DNA from: Egicoccus sp. AB-alg6-2
Lineage (GTDB): Bacteria; Actinomycetota; Nitriliruptoria; Nitriliruptorales; Nitriliruptoraceae
Direction of reading: 5' to 3'
Length of the DNA: 64,000 nucleotides
Assembly (NCBI RefSeq): GCF_041821025.1
Contig: NZ_JBGUAY010000012.1
Location: forward strand, 1 to 64,000
Each line of letters begins with the position of its first letter. Positions within the stretch are counted from its first letter, which is position 1. A program made the position numbers and the translations under genes. Of this stretch, positions 55,065 to 63,320 are shown piece by piece. The notes under the pieces were generated by a model, which saw nothing but the letters and a program-made list of their open reading frames with translations, was not told where the DNA came from and made no database searches.

Positions 55065-57274
55065 TGGATCGCGTCGAGGAACTGATCCGCGAGAGTCTCA
55101 AGGCCCGCGCGCAGGACGTCGAGCCCACGCCGATGCTGTGGCTCGAGGTCGACCGGCGCGTGTCGCGCCGCAAGCGGTTCCAGGCCGTCACCTGGTCGCT
55201 GGCGGGCGCCACCGCCGTGCTCGCCGGCGTTTTGGGTGTGCCCGCCATCCTGGACCTGGTCACCGACGACCGTCCCGACATCGACATCCAGCCGGTGGAC
55301 GTCCTGCCGGCGGGCGGGGTGCTGCCCGAGTTCTACGTGACCGATGTCGACGGCTCCCTCGAGATCCGGGATCTGACGACCGGCGACCGCCTCACTCCCG
55401 AGGTCACGGCCGACGACGGACGCTTCGCGGACGCGGTCGACGACCTCGCGGTGCGGCCCGGCTCCACCCGCGACGGGGGTGCGGTGGCCGCGATTCGCGG
55501 CAGCGGCACCGGCTCTCCCTACCTCGAGGTCGCTGAGACCGGCCCGGCCGACGGGGACCGGGTGTGGATCCAGTCGCTCGCACACGCCCTCGCGGACGAG
55601 AACGCGCTGCGTGGGTTCCGGCCGAGCGTGACGTGGACCCCCGACCAGGACCTGGTCGCGTTCACGATGCCCGAGACCGACCAGGCCAAGCTGGTGCTGT
55701 GGGAGCCCGGCGCGACGGAGGGTGATGGCCCCGTCGACAGCCGCATGGTCACCACCGAGCCGGCACTGGTGTTCGGCGTCGGCGACGTGGAGCTGCTCGA
55801 CTGGTTCGGCCGCACCACCACGACCGGTGACGAGAGCGTGCTGGTCTTCCGTGACGACCTCGGCGTGCACCTGCAGCCTCTGACGGTGGCCGACGACGGC
55901 AGCATGACGCCCGGCGAGGGGCGGGTGCTCGAGGGCGTCACCGACCTGGCAGGTTCGCACGTGCTGCCCGGATCGCTCGAGTCGCCCGACTACGCCATCG
56001 CCGACGGTGCGGACGGTGCCGTGCTCCGGTGGAGCGCGGACGGCGACCGCTCCGGCGAGATCTCCCTGACCGGTGCGTTCGGCGACGTCGACCCGGCCAC
56101 GTTGTGGCTGGACGCCAAGCAGGACGCTGCCCTGGTCGGCGACGGCAACCGCACCTTCCTGTACGCCCACGACGGCAGCGGCCACTTCGTCCCCGCCATC
56201 GAGGTGCAGGTCGACGGCTGGGCGGCGCTGTACGACGCCGTCCGGCCCGGCGAGCCGACGCCGGAGCCCGAGCCGACCGGCGAACCGACGACCGACCCCG
56301 GTCCCGAACCGGAGCCCGCGCCGACCGAGACGGACGCCGAGCCGGCGCCCGGCGTGGGTGCGGCGCTGCCCGAACCGGTCGTGACGGCGACGATCAAGGA
56401 CCTGGTGCTGCACGGCCCCGACGGCGAGCAGGTGCTCTACACCCTGCCCGACGAGGGCGAGTCGAGCTTCCGGTCGGTCGCGGTGCGGCCCGGATCGACC
56501 GTGGACGACCTCACGATCGTCGGCCTGCACCTCGCCGAGGGGGGACACGACTTCCGCACCTACCGCTTCGTCGACGGTGAACTGTCGGTCGAGTACTGGG
56601 ACCGTCAGGACCTGCAGCCCGGCTTCGGTGGCGGGGCCGGCGACGGGGTGGCCGCGTTCGGACCTGTCTGGCACCCCGCGGGTGACAAGCTGGCCTGGAT
56701 CGAGATGGGCACCGGCGGCATGCCGCACCTACGCATCATCGGCTGGACCGACGCCGGACCGGGGACCGGTGACACCGCCGACGACAATGCCAGCTGGCCG
56801 CTGGAGCAGTACGAGGGCGTCGCCCTCGAGCCGGTCGACTGGGTCGAGATCGACGGCCCCGTCCGGACCGGCATCCGGGCGGTCGCCGAGGACGCCACGA
56901 CCGAATGGGTCGCGATCCCCATCGAGATCCAGGGGGACAACGCCCCTGCACTCACGGGCACGGGCGAGCGCCGGCCCACCGGCGGCGACGGTCCGGTGTT
57001 CGGGCTCGCCGGGACGCTCGACGACGGCGCGCCGCGCTGGATGCTCAAGGGCACGGTCGTGGTGTTCGACCCCATGGGCGAGGCACGCACCGTCGCCAAC
57101 GTCCCCGACGAGTTCTTCCCCGGCGAGGGGATCCCGGACGTCTGGATGCGGGCCGCCGGCGGCGGCTACGTCGTGGGCATCTCCAACACCGGCGTCGCCT
57201 ACTACGGCTCCCTCGAGGACGAGTTGTCCCGCGTGGGCGGTGACGGGATCATGGACGGCGACGTCGTGAACTGA
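55064..57274 (+). CDS. Large membrane-anchored partner of the sigma factor
   Basis: 736 residues. A 41-residue cytoplasmic start (VEELIRESLKARAQDVEPTP) is followed by one membrane segment (about 42-64) and a large extracytoplasmic region. This region has WD/TolB-like beta-propeller character (VTWTPDQDLVAFTMP, PVWHPAGDKLAWIEM), interrupted near residue 400-435 by a Pro/Glu/Thr linker. No zinc-binding anti-sigma motif is present, yet gene coupling and the short cytoplasmic part suggest it controls the sigma factor. Ligand or signal unknown. Confidence 0.8.
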   Translation: MDRVEELIRESLKARAQDVEPTPMLWLEVDRRVSRRKRFQAVTWSLAGATAVLAGVLGVPAILDLVTDDRPDIDIQPVDVLPAGGVLPEFYVTDVDGSLEIRDLTTGDRLTPEVTADDGRFADAVDDLAVRPGSTRDGGAVAAIRGSGTGSPYLEVAETGPADGDRVWIQSLAHALADENALRGFRPSVTWTPDQDLVAFTMPETDQAKLVLWEPGATEGDGPVDSRMVTTEPALVFGVGDVELLDWFGRTTTTGDESVLVFRDDLGVHLQPLTVADDGSMTPGEGRVLEGVTDLAGSHVLPGSLESPDYAIADGADGAVLRWSADGDRSGEISLTGAFGDVDPATLWLDAKQDAALVGDGNRTFLYAHDGSGHFVPAIEVQVDGWAALYDAVRPGEPTPEPEPTGEPTTDPGPEPEPAPTETDAEPAPGVGAALPEPVVTATIKDLVLHGPDGEQVLYTLPDEGESSFRSVAVRPGSTVDDLTIVGLHLAEGGHDFRTYRFVDGELSVEYWDRQDLQPGFGGGAGDGVAAFGPVWHPAGDKLAWIEMGTGGMPHLRIIGWTDAGPGTGDTADDNASWPLEQYEGVALEPVDWVEIDGPVRTGIRAVAEDATTEWVAIPIEIQGDNAPALTGTGERRPTGGDGPVFGLAGTLDDGAPRWMLKGTVVVFDPMGEARTVANVPDEFFPGEGIPDVWMRAAGGGYVVGISNTGVAYYGSLEDELSRVGGDGIMDGDVVN

Positions 57275-57288
57275 TCCGGTAGCCTCCC

Positions 57289-57325
57289 GCACACGGCCCG
57301 ACCGACCCTTCGGCGGGCCGTGTGC
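57289..57325. terminator. Hairpin between sigma operon and tatD
   Basis: Perfect 12-bp stem GCACACGGCCCG / CGGGCCGTGTGC with a 13-base loop, 15 bases after the upstream stop. TAGCCT (57280-57285) just before it may be the tatD -10, so the hairpin could also form in the tatD leader. Confidence 0.6.
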
Positions 57326-57403
57326 GTGCCCCGGCCAGCCGTTCGGGAGGTCGGCCGGTCCACCCGTTCTCGCTCGCCGACCTCGTGGGAGGCTCCTGCC
57401 GCC

Positions 57404-58192
57404 GTGCCCTATGTCGACACCCACTGCCACCTCGACCACCACGAGGGACTGACGCCTGCCGAACAGGTGGAGCGCGCCCGTGCGGCGGGGGTGACGACGA
57501 TGGTGACGGTCGGCACCGACATGGCGTCCTCGACCCAGGCGGTACGCACGGCCTCCCGCTTCGCCGGCGTCTGGGCCGCCGTCGGCGTCCATCCCAACGA
57601 CGCGATGGAGGCCACGCCACACGTCCTCGAGGTGATCGACCGCCTGGCACAGGACGAACGCGTGGTCGCGGTCGGCGAGACGGGGCTCGACTACTACCGC
57701 GAGTACACGACCCCGGCCCAGCAGGAGGCCAGCTTCCGGGCGCACATCCAGATCGCGCGCCAGCACGACCGCGCGCTGGTCATCCACTGCCGCGAGGCAT
57801 GGGACGACTGCCTCGACATCCTCAAGGACGAGGGAGCACCGGAACGGGTCGTCATGCACTGCTTCAGCGGGGACCTCGGGGTCACCAAGCGTTGCGCCGA
57901 GGCCGGGTGGTTCCTGTCGTTCGCGGGCAACCTCACCTTCGCCAACGCCGGCGATCTCCGCGACGCCGCGGCCGCCGCCCCGCTGGAACTGGTGCTCACC
58001 GAGACCGATTCCCCGTTCCTGACGCCGCATCCCCACCGGGGCAAGCCCAACGACCCGTCCTACGTTCCGTACACCCTGCGCACGCTCGCGCAGACCCAGG
58101 GTCGTCCTTTGGACGAGGTGGAAGCGGCGGTCGAGGACAACACGCGCCGGGCCTTCCGCTTGCCGCCAAAGGACACCCCCCACGCCGTCTGA
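57404..58192 (+). CDS. tatD: TatD-family metal-dependent DNase
   Basis: 262-residue TIM-barrel hydrolase. The metal ligands are recognisable: HCHLDHH near the N-terminus, GETGLDYYRE, VIHCREAWDD, VMHCFSGD and TETDSPFL. The family has 3'-5' exonuclease activity and is linked to DNA repair and cell death processes. GGGAGG lies 11 bases before the GTG start, an unusually long spacing. In Mycobacterium it precedes rpfB in the same way. Confidence 0.92.
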   Translation: MPYVDTHCHLDHHEGLTPAEQVERARAAGVTTMVTVGTDMASSTQAVRTASRFAGVWAAVGVHPNDAMEATPHVLEVIDRLAQDERVVAVGETGLDYYREYTTPAQQEASFRAHIQIARQHDRALVIHCREAWDDCLDILKDEGAPERVVMHCFSGDLGVTKRCAEAGWFLSFAGNLTFANAGDLRDAAAAAPLELVLTETDSPFLTPHPHRGKPNDPSYVPYTLRTLAQTQGRPLDEVEAAVEDNTRRAFRLPPKDTPHAV

Positions 58193-58308
58193 ACGGCCTC
58201 TCGAGCCTTTTCCCCCGCGGACCATGGTCGCCGGCGACGCGCCGCCGCGGCCTCGTCCGGAGTCCCCTCCCTGGTCGATCGGCCACGGCCAGGCGGTGGG
58301 TGCGGGCC

Positions 58309-58314
58309 TAGCGT
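58309..58314 (+). promoter_or_regulatory. -10 element of leaderless rpfB-like gene
   Basis: TAGCGT ends 8 bases before ATG 58323. With a leaderless transcript there is no room for the leader riboswitches known upstream of some actinobacterial rpf genes. Confidence 0.5.
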
Positions 58315-58322
58315 CCCGCCCC

Positions 58323-59501
58323 ATGCCCCGGCGACTCCCGCTCCGCACGTCCTCACACCGCGCCCGCAAGACCGCAGCACTGGGTCTGGTCGGCGCGTTG
58401 GCGCTGCCGTTGATCGCCTGGTCGGACGCCGTGGTGGTCGAGGTCGACGGCGAACTCCACGAGGTCCGCACCTACGCCGGCACCGTCGGTGAGGCCCTCG
58501 AGGTCCTCGACGTCGAGCTCGGGCCCGCAGACGAGGTGTCACCCCCACCGGGCGCGCCGCTCAGCGACGGGCTCACCATCGAAGTGGCGCGGGCCATCGC
58601 CGTGGAGGTGGTCGTCGACGACACCGAGGTGCACGAGGTGCTCGCCCCGGTCGGCTCGGTCGCCGAGGCGCTGGCCGCCGCCGACCTCGCCGAGGTCAGG
58701 AGCGAGGGCGCGCAGATCGACCCGCCGTGGTCGGCCGCCGTGGAGGACGGTGACGTCGTGCACGTCACGCTGCCGAAGCCGGTCGAGGTCGTCGTCGACG
58801 GCGACACCCACGCGACCGAGACCCTGGTGACCACCGTTGCCGAGGTGCTCGACGAACTCGAGGTGGACCTCGACGCCAGCGACCGGGTCAGGCCGGCCCT
58901 GTGGCAACCGATCGAAGGTCCCACCGAGATCGTGGTCCAGCGGGTCGAGACGGGCGAGGAGATCGTCGAGGTAGCGCTGGCGGCGGGCGAGCAGCGTCGC
59001 GACGACCCCGACCTGCTGCGCGGCAAGACGCGGGTCGAGCGCGAGGCGCAGGACGGGCTTCGGGTCGACCGCTACGCCGTCGTCGACGTGGACGGGGAGC
59101 GGACCCAGCGCGAACTGATCGAGCAGGTGGTCGTCCGCGAACCCGTCGACCGGGTCGTCCTGGTCGGCACGAAGGCGCCCCCGCCCCCGCCACCGCCCCC
59201 GCCACCGCCGTCCGCTCCGAAGCCGAAGGCCACGGCGGACACGGCGTCGTCGGGAACCTCGGACGGGGTCTGGGACCGGCTGGCGCGCTGCGAGTCCGGT
59301 GGCAACTGGAGCTACCGGGGCACCTACCACGGCGGGCTGCAGTTCCATCCCGACACGTGGCGCCGGCACAAGCCGTCCGGGTACCCGGAGTTCGCCTACC
59401 AGGCGTCGCGTGCCCAGCAGATAGCGGTCGGTGAGCGCGTCCAGCGCAGCCAGGGCTGGGCGGCATGGCCCCACTGCTCCCGTCAGATCGGGCTGCGGTA
59501 G
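58323..59501 (+). CDS. rpfB: Resuscitation-promoting factor, RpfB type
   Basis: 392 residues. A basic start and membrane segment (about 15-33) are followed by DUF348 repeats (VVEVDGELHEVRTYAGTVGE and VEVVVDGDTHATETLVTTV are two starts), a G5-like domain (EEIVEVALAAGEQRRDDPDL), an 11-proline run, and the C-terminal lysozyme-like Rpf domain. The catalytic Glu is Glu324 in RCESGGNWSY. Rpf proteins cleave peptidoglycan and help dormant cells regrow. Confidence 0.93.
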   Translation: MPRRLPLRTSSHRARKTAALGLVGALALPLIAWSDAVVVEVDGELHEVRTYAGTVGEALEVLDVELGPADEVSPPPGAPLSDGLTIEVARAIAVEVVVDDTEVHEVLAPVGSVAEALAAADLAEVRSEGAQIDPPWSAAVEDGDVVHVTLPKPVEVVVDGDTHATETLVTTVAEVLDELEVDLDASDRVRPALWQPIEGPTEIVVQRVETGEEIVEVALAAGEQRRDDPDLLRGKTRVEREAQDGLRVDRYAVVDVDGERTQRELIEQVVVREPVDRVVLVGTKAPPPPPPPPPPPSAPKPKATADTASSGTSDGVWDRLARCESGGNWSYRGTYHGGLQFHPDTWRRHKPSGYPEFAYQASRAQQIAVGERVQRSQGWAAWPHCSRQIGLR

Positions 59502-59568
59502 TCCACGCCCTATCGTGGCGTGGGTCGCGTCCCCGCGGCGATCCGTGCTGTCGACCCGAGGTGACGCC

Positions 59569-60414
59569 ATGGGCGAGCTGCTCACCCCGCGCGAGGTCCG
59601 ACGGCTGCTCACCGAGCGTGGCCTCGCCCCGCGCAAGAAGGCGGGACAGAACTTCGTCGTCGACCCGAACACGGTGCGACGGATCGTCGAAGCCGCCCGT
59701 CTGCGCACCGACGACGTCGTGCTGGAGATCGGCCCGGGGCTGGGCTCGCTGACCCTGGGTCTGGCCGCCGCCGCCGGACGGGTCGTCGCCGTCGAGATCG
59801 ACGCCGGCCTGGTCGCCGCACTCGACGAGGTCCTCGCCGGACGTGATGACGTCGAGGTGGTGCACGCCGACGCGTTGCGCACCGACCTCGGTGCGCTGGT
59901 CGGCGACGGGCCAGCACGGCTGGTCGCCAACCTGCCCTACAACGTGGCGACGCCACTGATCATGCACGCGCTGGAGGACCCGGCCGTCGAGGACCTGTTC
60001 GTCATGGTCCAGCGCGAGGTCGGGGAGCGCTGGGCGGCGGCGCCCGGGCATCCGCTGTACGCGGCGATCAGCTGCAAGCTGGCCACCATCGCCACCGCCG
60101 AGGTGACCCTGACGATCCCACGAACCGTGTTCCACCCGGTTCCCAACGTCGACAGCGTCATGGTGCGCATCGTCCGCCGCGTCGACGCGGTCACGGGCGC
60201 CGAACGCGACCGGCGGTTCCGGCTCGTCGAGACCGCTTTCCGGCAGCGTCGCAAGACCCTGCGCAACAACCTGCGCGCCCTGGCGCCGATGTCGGTCCTC
60301 GAAGGTGTCGCGGCGGATGCCGGCATCGACCTCGGCGCGCGGGCCGAGACGCTGTCCGCCGGCGAGGTCGCCAGACTCGACGCCGCGCTGGCCGCTGTCG
60401 GCGTCGAGGTCTGA
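59569..60414 (+). CDS. rsmA: 16S rRNA dimethyladenosine transferase
   Basis: 281 residues. Dimethylates A1518/A1519 of 16S rRNA. SAM motif I VLEIGPGLGSLT, the acidic VVAVEIDAGL, and motif IV NLPYNVATPLIM are intact; GQNFVVDPNTVRRIV is the family start. GAGGTGA stands 5-6 bases before the ATG. Located between rpfB and ispE, as in many actinobacteria. Confidence 0.95.
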   Translation: MGELLTPREVRRLLTERGLAPRKKAGQNFVVDPNTVRRIVEAARLRTDDVVLEIGPGLGSLTLGLAAAAGRVVAVEIDAGLVAALDEVLAGRDDVEVVHADALRTDLGALVGDGPARLVANLPYNVATPLIMHALEDPAVEDLFVMVQREVGERWAAAPGHPLYAAISCKLATIATAEVTLTIPRTVFHPVPNVDSVMVRIVRRVDAVTGAERDRRFRLVETAFRQRRKTLRNNLRALAPMSVLEGVAADAGIDLGARAETLSAGEVARLDAALAAVGVEV

Positions 60415-60526
60415 ACGCGGCGGGACCGTGCGACCCGACCACGTCGACCATGGCCGAATCGGGCCTTGCACGCGCGCTCCCTAGGATGCGACCGGCCAGG
60501 GGAGCAGAGCCGATCGGGAGGCCGGC

Positions 60527-61495
60527 GTGGGCGGAGGCAGCAGCGGGGGGCCCCGCGTCCGCGTCCGCGTGCCGTCGAAGGTCAACCTGTTCCTGGCCGT
60601 GCGCGGGCTTCGGCCCGACGGCTACCACGAACTGGTGACGGTGCTGCAGACGGTGTCCATCCACGACACCGTGCTGGCCCGTCTCGACGGCTCCGTCGCG
60701 TCGGCACATCCGGCCGCGCGGCGGTTCATGGACCTCGCCTTCACCCAGGAGGCGGGCCCCGACGTGCCGCCGGGAAGCGACAACCTCGCGGTGCGCGCCG
60801 CCCGGCAGCTGATGGGGCTGGTGGGCGTCGGTACGGCGCACCGGGACGGGGAGGCGGCCGTGCCCGTCACCCGCCTGCATCTGACCAAGCGCATCCCCGT
60901 CGCCGCGGGCATGGCGGGCGGTTCGGCGGACGCGGCGGCGACCCTGCTGGCGCTCAACCACCTGTGGGGCACCGACCTCGCGCGGGAGGAGCTGCGCGAT
61001 CTCGCCGCGGAACTGGGCGCCGACGTGCCGTTCTGTGTCACCGGCGGGACGGCGCTGGCCACGGGGACCGGCACCGCCACGGCCCAGGTGCTGTGCCGTG
61101 GCAGCTACCACTGGGTGGTCGGCATCAGCGGCGAGCCGTTGTCGACACCGTCCGTCTACCGGGCCTTCGACGAGGTCGGCACGCCGTCCGAGGCCGAGCC
61201 CGACGCCGTCCTGCAGGCGCTGCGCACCGGCGACGCCGAAGCGCTCGGCGCCGCCCTGCACAACGACCTCGAGACGGCGGCCTTCTCGCTGCGACCCGAG
61301 CTGCGCGACGCCCGCGACGCCTTCCTGGAACGCGGGGCGCTGGGGGCCCTGGTCAGCGGGTCGGGACCGACGGTGGTCGGGCTGGCCGAGTCCGCCCAGC
61401 ACGCCACCGAGCTCGCCGGCCGGATGCAGGACGCCTTCGACCGTGTCGAGGTGGCGCTCTCGCCCGCCGGTGGGCCCGAGGTCGCCGTCGACTGA
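60527..61495 (+). CDS. ispE: 4-diphosphocytidyl-2-C-methyl-D-erythritol kinase
   Basis: 322-residue GHMP kinase of the MEP isoprenoid pathway. PSKVNLFLAVRGLRPDGYHE is the N-terminal substrate motif with catalytic Lys/Asp partners, PVAAGMAGGSADAAATL the phosphate loop, and GALVSGSGPTVVGL the third motif. GGGAGG lies 6 bases before the GTG. TAGGAT at about 60482 may be its -10. It supplies isoprenoids, including the lipid recycled by UppP. Confidence 0.95.
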   Translation: MGGGSSGGPRVRVRVPSKVNLFLAVRGLRPDGYHELVTVLQTVSIHDTVLARLDGSVASAHPAARRFMDLAFTQEAGPDVPPGSDNLAVRAARQLMGLVGVGTAHRDGEAAVPVTRLHLTKRIPVAAGMAGGSADAAATLLALNHLWGTDLAREELRDLAAELGADVPFCVTGGTALATGTGTATAQVLCRGSYHWVVGISGEPLSTPSVYRAFDEVGTPSEAEPDAVLQALRTGDAEALGAALHNDLETAAFSLRPELRDARDAFLERGALGALVSGSGPTVVGLAESAQHATELAGRMQDAFDRVEVALSPAGGPEVAVD

Positions 61496-61519
61496 TCCGC
61501 GGCGGCCGCACGCGGCACC

Positions 61520-61612
61520 ATGTCGCCGCTCCGCGTCGATGTCGCGCCAACACCGCACCGGCGACGAGCAGCCGCGACATCGACGACCTCACGCGACACG
61601 CCCCCGGCCCGG
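61520..61612. repeat. Second cluster of TGTCGC-type intergenic elements
   Basis: TGTCGCCGC at 61520, TGTCGCGCC at 61540, then inverted-type CCGCGACAT and ACGCGACAC, with 19-20 base spacing. The arrangement mirrors the block at 48334-48411 and again sits next to a tRNA gene, here just upstream of tRNA-Gln. Confidence 0.5.
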
Positions 61613-61682
61613 AACGCCGACGCGCCGTGGCGACTACCCTCCCCGGCCCGGTGCCCGGCCGTCCCGACGGCCGGAACCACCC

Positions 61683-61757
61683 TGGGAGGTGGTGTAATAG
61701 GCAACACGCCGTCCTTTGGAGTCGGTATTCAGGGTTCGATCCCCTGCCTCCCAGCCA
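61683..61757 (+). tRNA. tRNA-Gln (anticodon UUG)
   Basis: Acceptor TGGGAGG pairs with CCTCCCA, including the weak U1-A72 pair typical of glutamine tRNA. D-arm GTGTAATAGGCAACAC, anticodon loop CTTTGGA with anticodon TTG, T-arm AGGGTTCGATCCCCT. The anticodon stem has one T-T mismatch. Discriminator G and encoded CCA (61755-61757). TACCCT at 61635-61640 is a probable -10. Confidence 0.92.
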
Positions 61758-61790
61758 GCGCTCCGCGTCCTGCTCCTCGGAGGAACCCTC

Positions 61791-63185
61791 GTGTCCGACA
61801 TCGCCCGCACCGCCGCGGTGGTCCTCGCCGCCGGCAAGGGGACCCGGTTCCGTTCCGACCTCGCCAAGGTGCTGCACACGGCGGCCGGACGGACCCTGGT
61901 CGGTCACGTCCTCGAGGCGTTGCGGCCGCTCGGCCTCGGCCAGGTCGTGGTGGTGGTCGGCCACCAGGCGGACGACGTCGCCGCGTCGGTCACCGACAGC
62001 GGCGTCGACGGGCTGACCACGGTCCTGCAGGAGGAGCAGCACGGCACCGGACACGCCGTACAGGTGGCGATGCCGGCGCTGGCGGCCGACATCGACCGGG
62101 TCATGGTCCTACCCGGCGACACGCCGCTGCTGACCGCCTCGACCCTCGAGGAACTCCTGCACGCCGCCGACGGGCGCACCGCCGCCATGCTGACCGCCCG
62201 GTTGGCCGATCCGGCCGGCTACGGCCGCGTGCTGCGCAACGCCGACGGCAACGTGAGCGCGATCGTCGAGCACCGGGACGCGACCGACGATCAGCGCGCC
62301 ATCGACGAGATCAACGCCGGCATGTACGTCATCTCGCGCGAGCACCTCGTCCATGCGCTCGACCGGCTCGACACCGGCAACGACCAGGGCGAGCTCTACC
62401 TCACCGACGTCGTCGAGATCCTCGCCGGCGAAGGCGAAGAGGTCGCCGCGGTCGTGACCGGCGAGGACGAGGTCGCGGGCGTCAACGACCGCCGCCAACT
62501 GGCCGAGGCCGCCGCCGTGCTGCGTCGCCGCCACCTCGACCACCTCATGACCCAGGTCGGCGTCTCGGTCGTGGATCCTGCGACCACGCACGTCGACGTC
62601 GACGTCGAGGTGGGCCGTGACGCCGTCCTGCTGCCCGGCACCATCCTCGAACGCGGTACCCGCATCGGTGAACGCGCCACGGTCGGCCCCAACAGCCACC
62701 TCACCGGCTGCGAGGTCGGCCCGGACGCGACCGTGCACTCCACCCGGGCGATCGACGCGGTGATCGGCGCGTCGGCCAGCGTCGGACCGTTCACCCACCT
62801 GCGGCCCGGCACCGTGCTCGGCACGAAGGCGAAGGCAGGGGCGTTCGTCGAGACCAAGAACGCGACCCTGCGCGACGGCGCGAAGGCGGGCCACCTCGCC
62901 TACGTGGGCGACGCGACGATCGGCGAGCGTGTCAACGTCGGCTGCGGGGTCGTGCTGGTCAACTACGACGGCACGGACAAGCACCACACCGTCGTCGAGG
63001 CGGACGCGTTCGTCGGCAGCGGCACGATGCTGGTGTCGCCGGTCACCATCGGTGCCGGCGCCTACGTCGCCGCGGGCTCGACCATCACCGAGGACGTCCC
63101 CGCGGACGCGTTGGCGATCGGGCGGGCCCGGCAGGTCAACAAGGACGGCTGGGCCGCGCGCCGCCGGCGACGACAGGGCGGCTGA
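61791..63185 (+). CDS. glmU: Bifunctional GlmU: GlcNAc-1-P uridylyltransferase / acetyltransferase
   Basis: 464 residues. The N-terminal pyrophosphorylase domain has VVLAAGKGTRF and later EEQHGTGHAVQVA; the C-terminal left-handed beta-helix (from about 250) carries hexapeptide repeats and the acetyltransferase site around AYVGDATIGERVNVGCG. It makes UDP-GlcNAc for peptidoglycan. GGAGG stands 7 bases before the GTG, which is 33 bases after tRNA-Gln. Confidence 0.95.
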   Translation: MSDIARTAAVVLAAGKGTRFRSDLAKVLHTAAGRTLVGHVLEALRPLGLGQVVVVVGHQADDVAASVTDSGVDGLTTVLQEEQHGTGHAVQVAMPALAADIDRVMVLPGDTPLLTASTLEELLHAADGRTAAMLTARLADPAGYGRVLRNADGNVSAIVEHRDATDDQRAIDEINAGMYVISREHLVHALDRLDTGNDQGELYLTDVVEILAGEGEEVAAVVTGEDEVAGVNDRRQLAEAAAVLRRRHLDHLMTQVGVSVVDPATTHVDVDVEVGRDAVLLPGTILERGTRIGERATVGPNSHLTGCEVGPDATVHSTRAIDAVIGASASVGPFTHLRPGTVLGTKAKAGAFVETKNATLRDGAKAGHLAYVGDATIGERVNVGCGVVLVNYDGTDKHHTVVEADAFVGSGTMLVSPVTIGAGAYVAAGSTITEDVPADALAIGRARQVNKDGWAARRRRRQGG

Positions 63186-63320
63186 GCCGGGAACCGCCGG
63201 TCCCGCCGACCGTCCCTCGCGCGACCCGGGAACTGCCCGCCCGCCGGCTGGCTCCGGGGCCGCCGGCCCCGCTACCGTCCCCGCCAGTCCCGCATCGTTC
63301 GCCCGCGCGTCGAGGTTGCC

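Noticed and set aside
58193-58322. Possible c-di-AMP (ydaO-type) riboswitch upstream of the rpfB-like gene
   Set aside because: Some actinobacterial rpf genes have one, but the 130-base gap is too short for the fold plus promoter and the -10 box sits 8 bases before the ATG, implying no leader.
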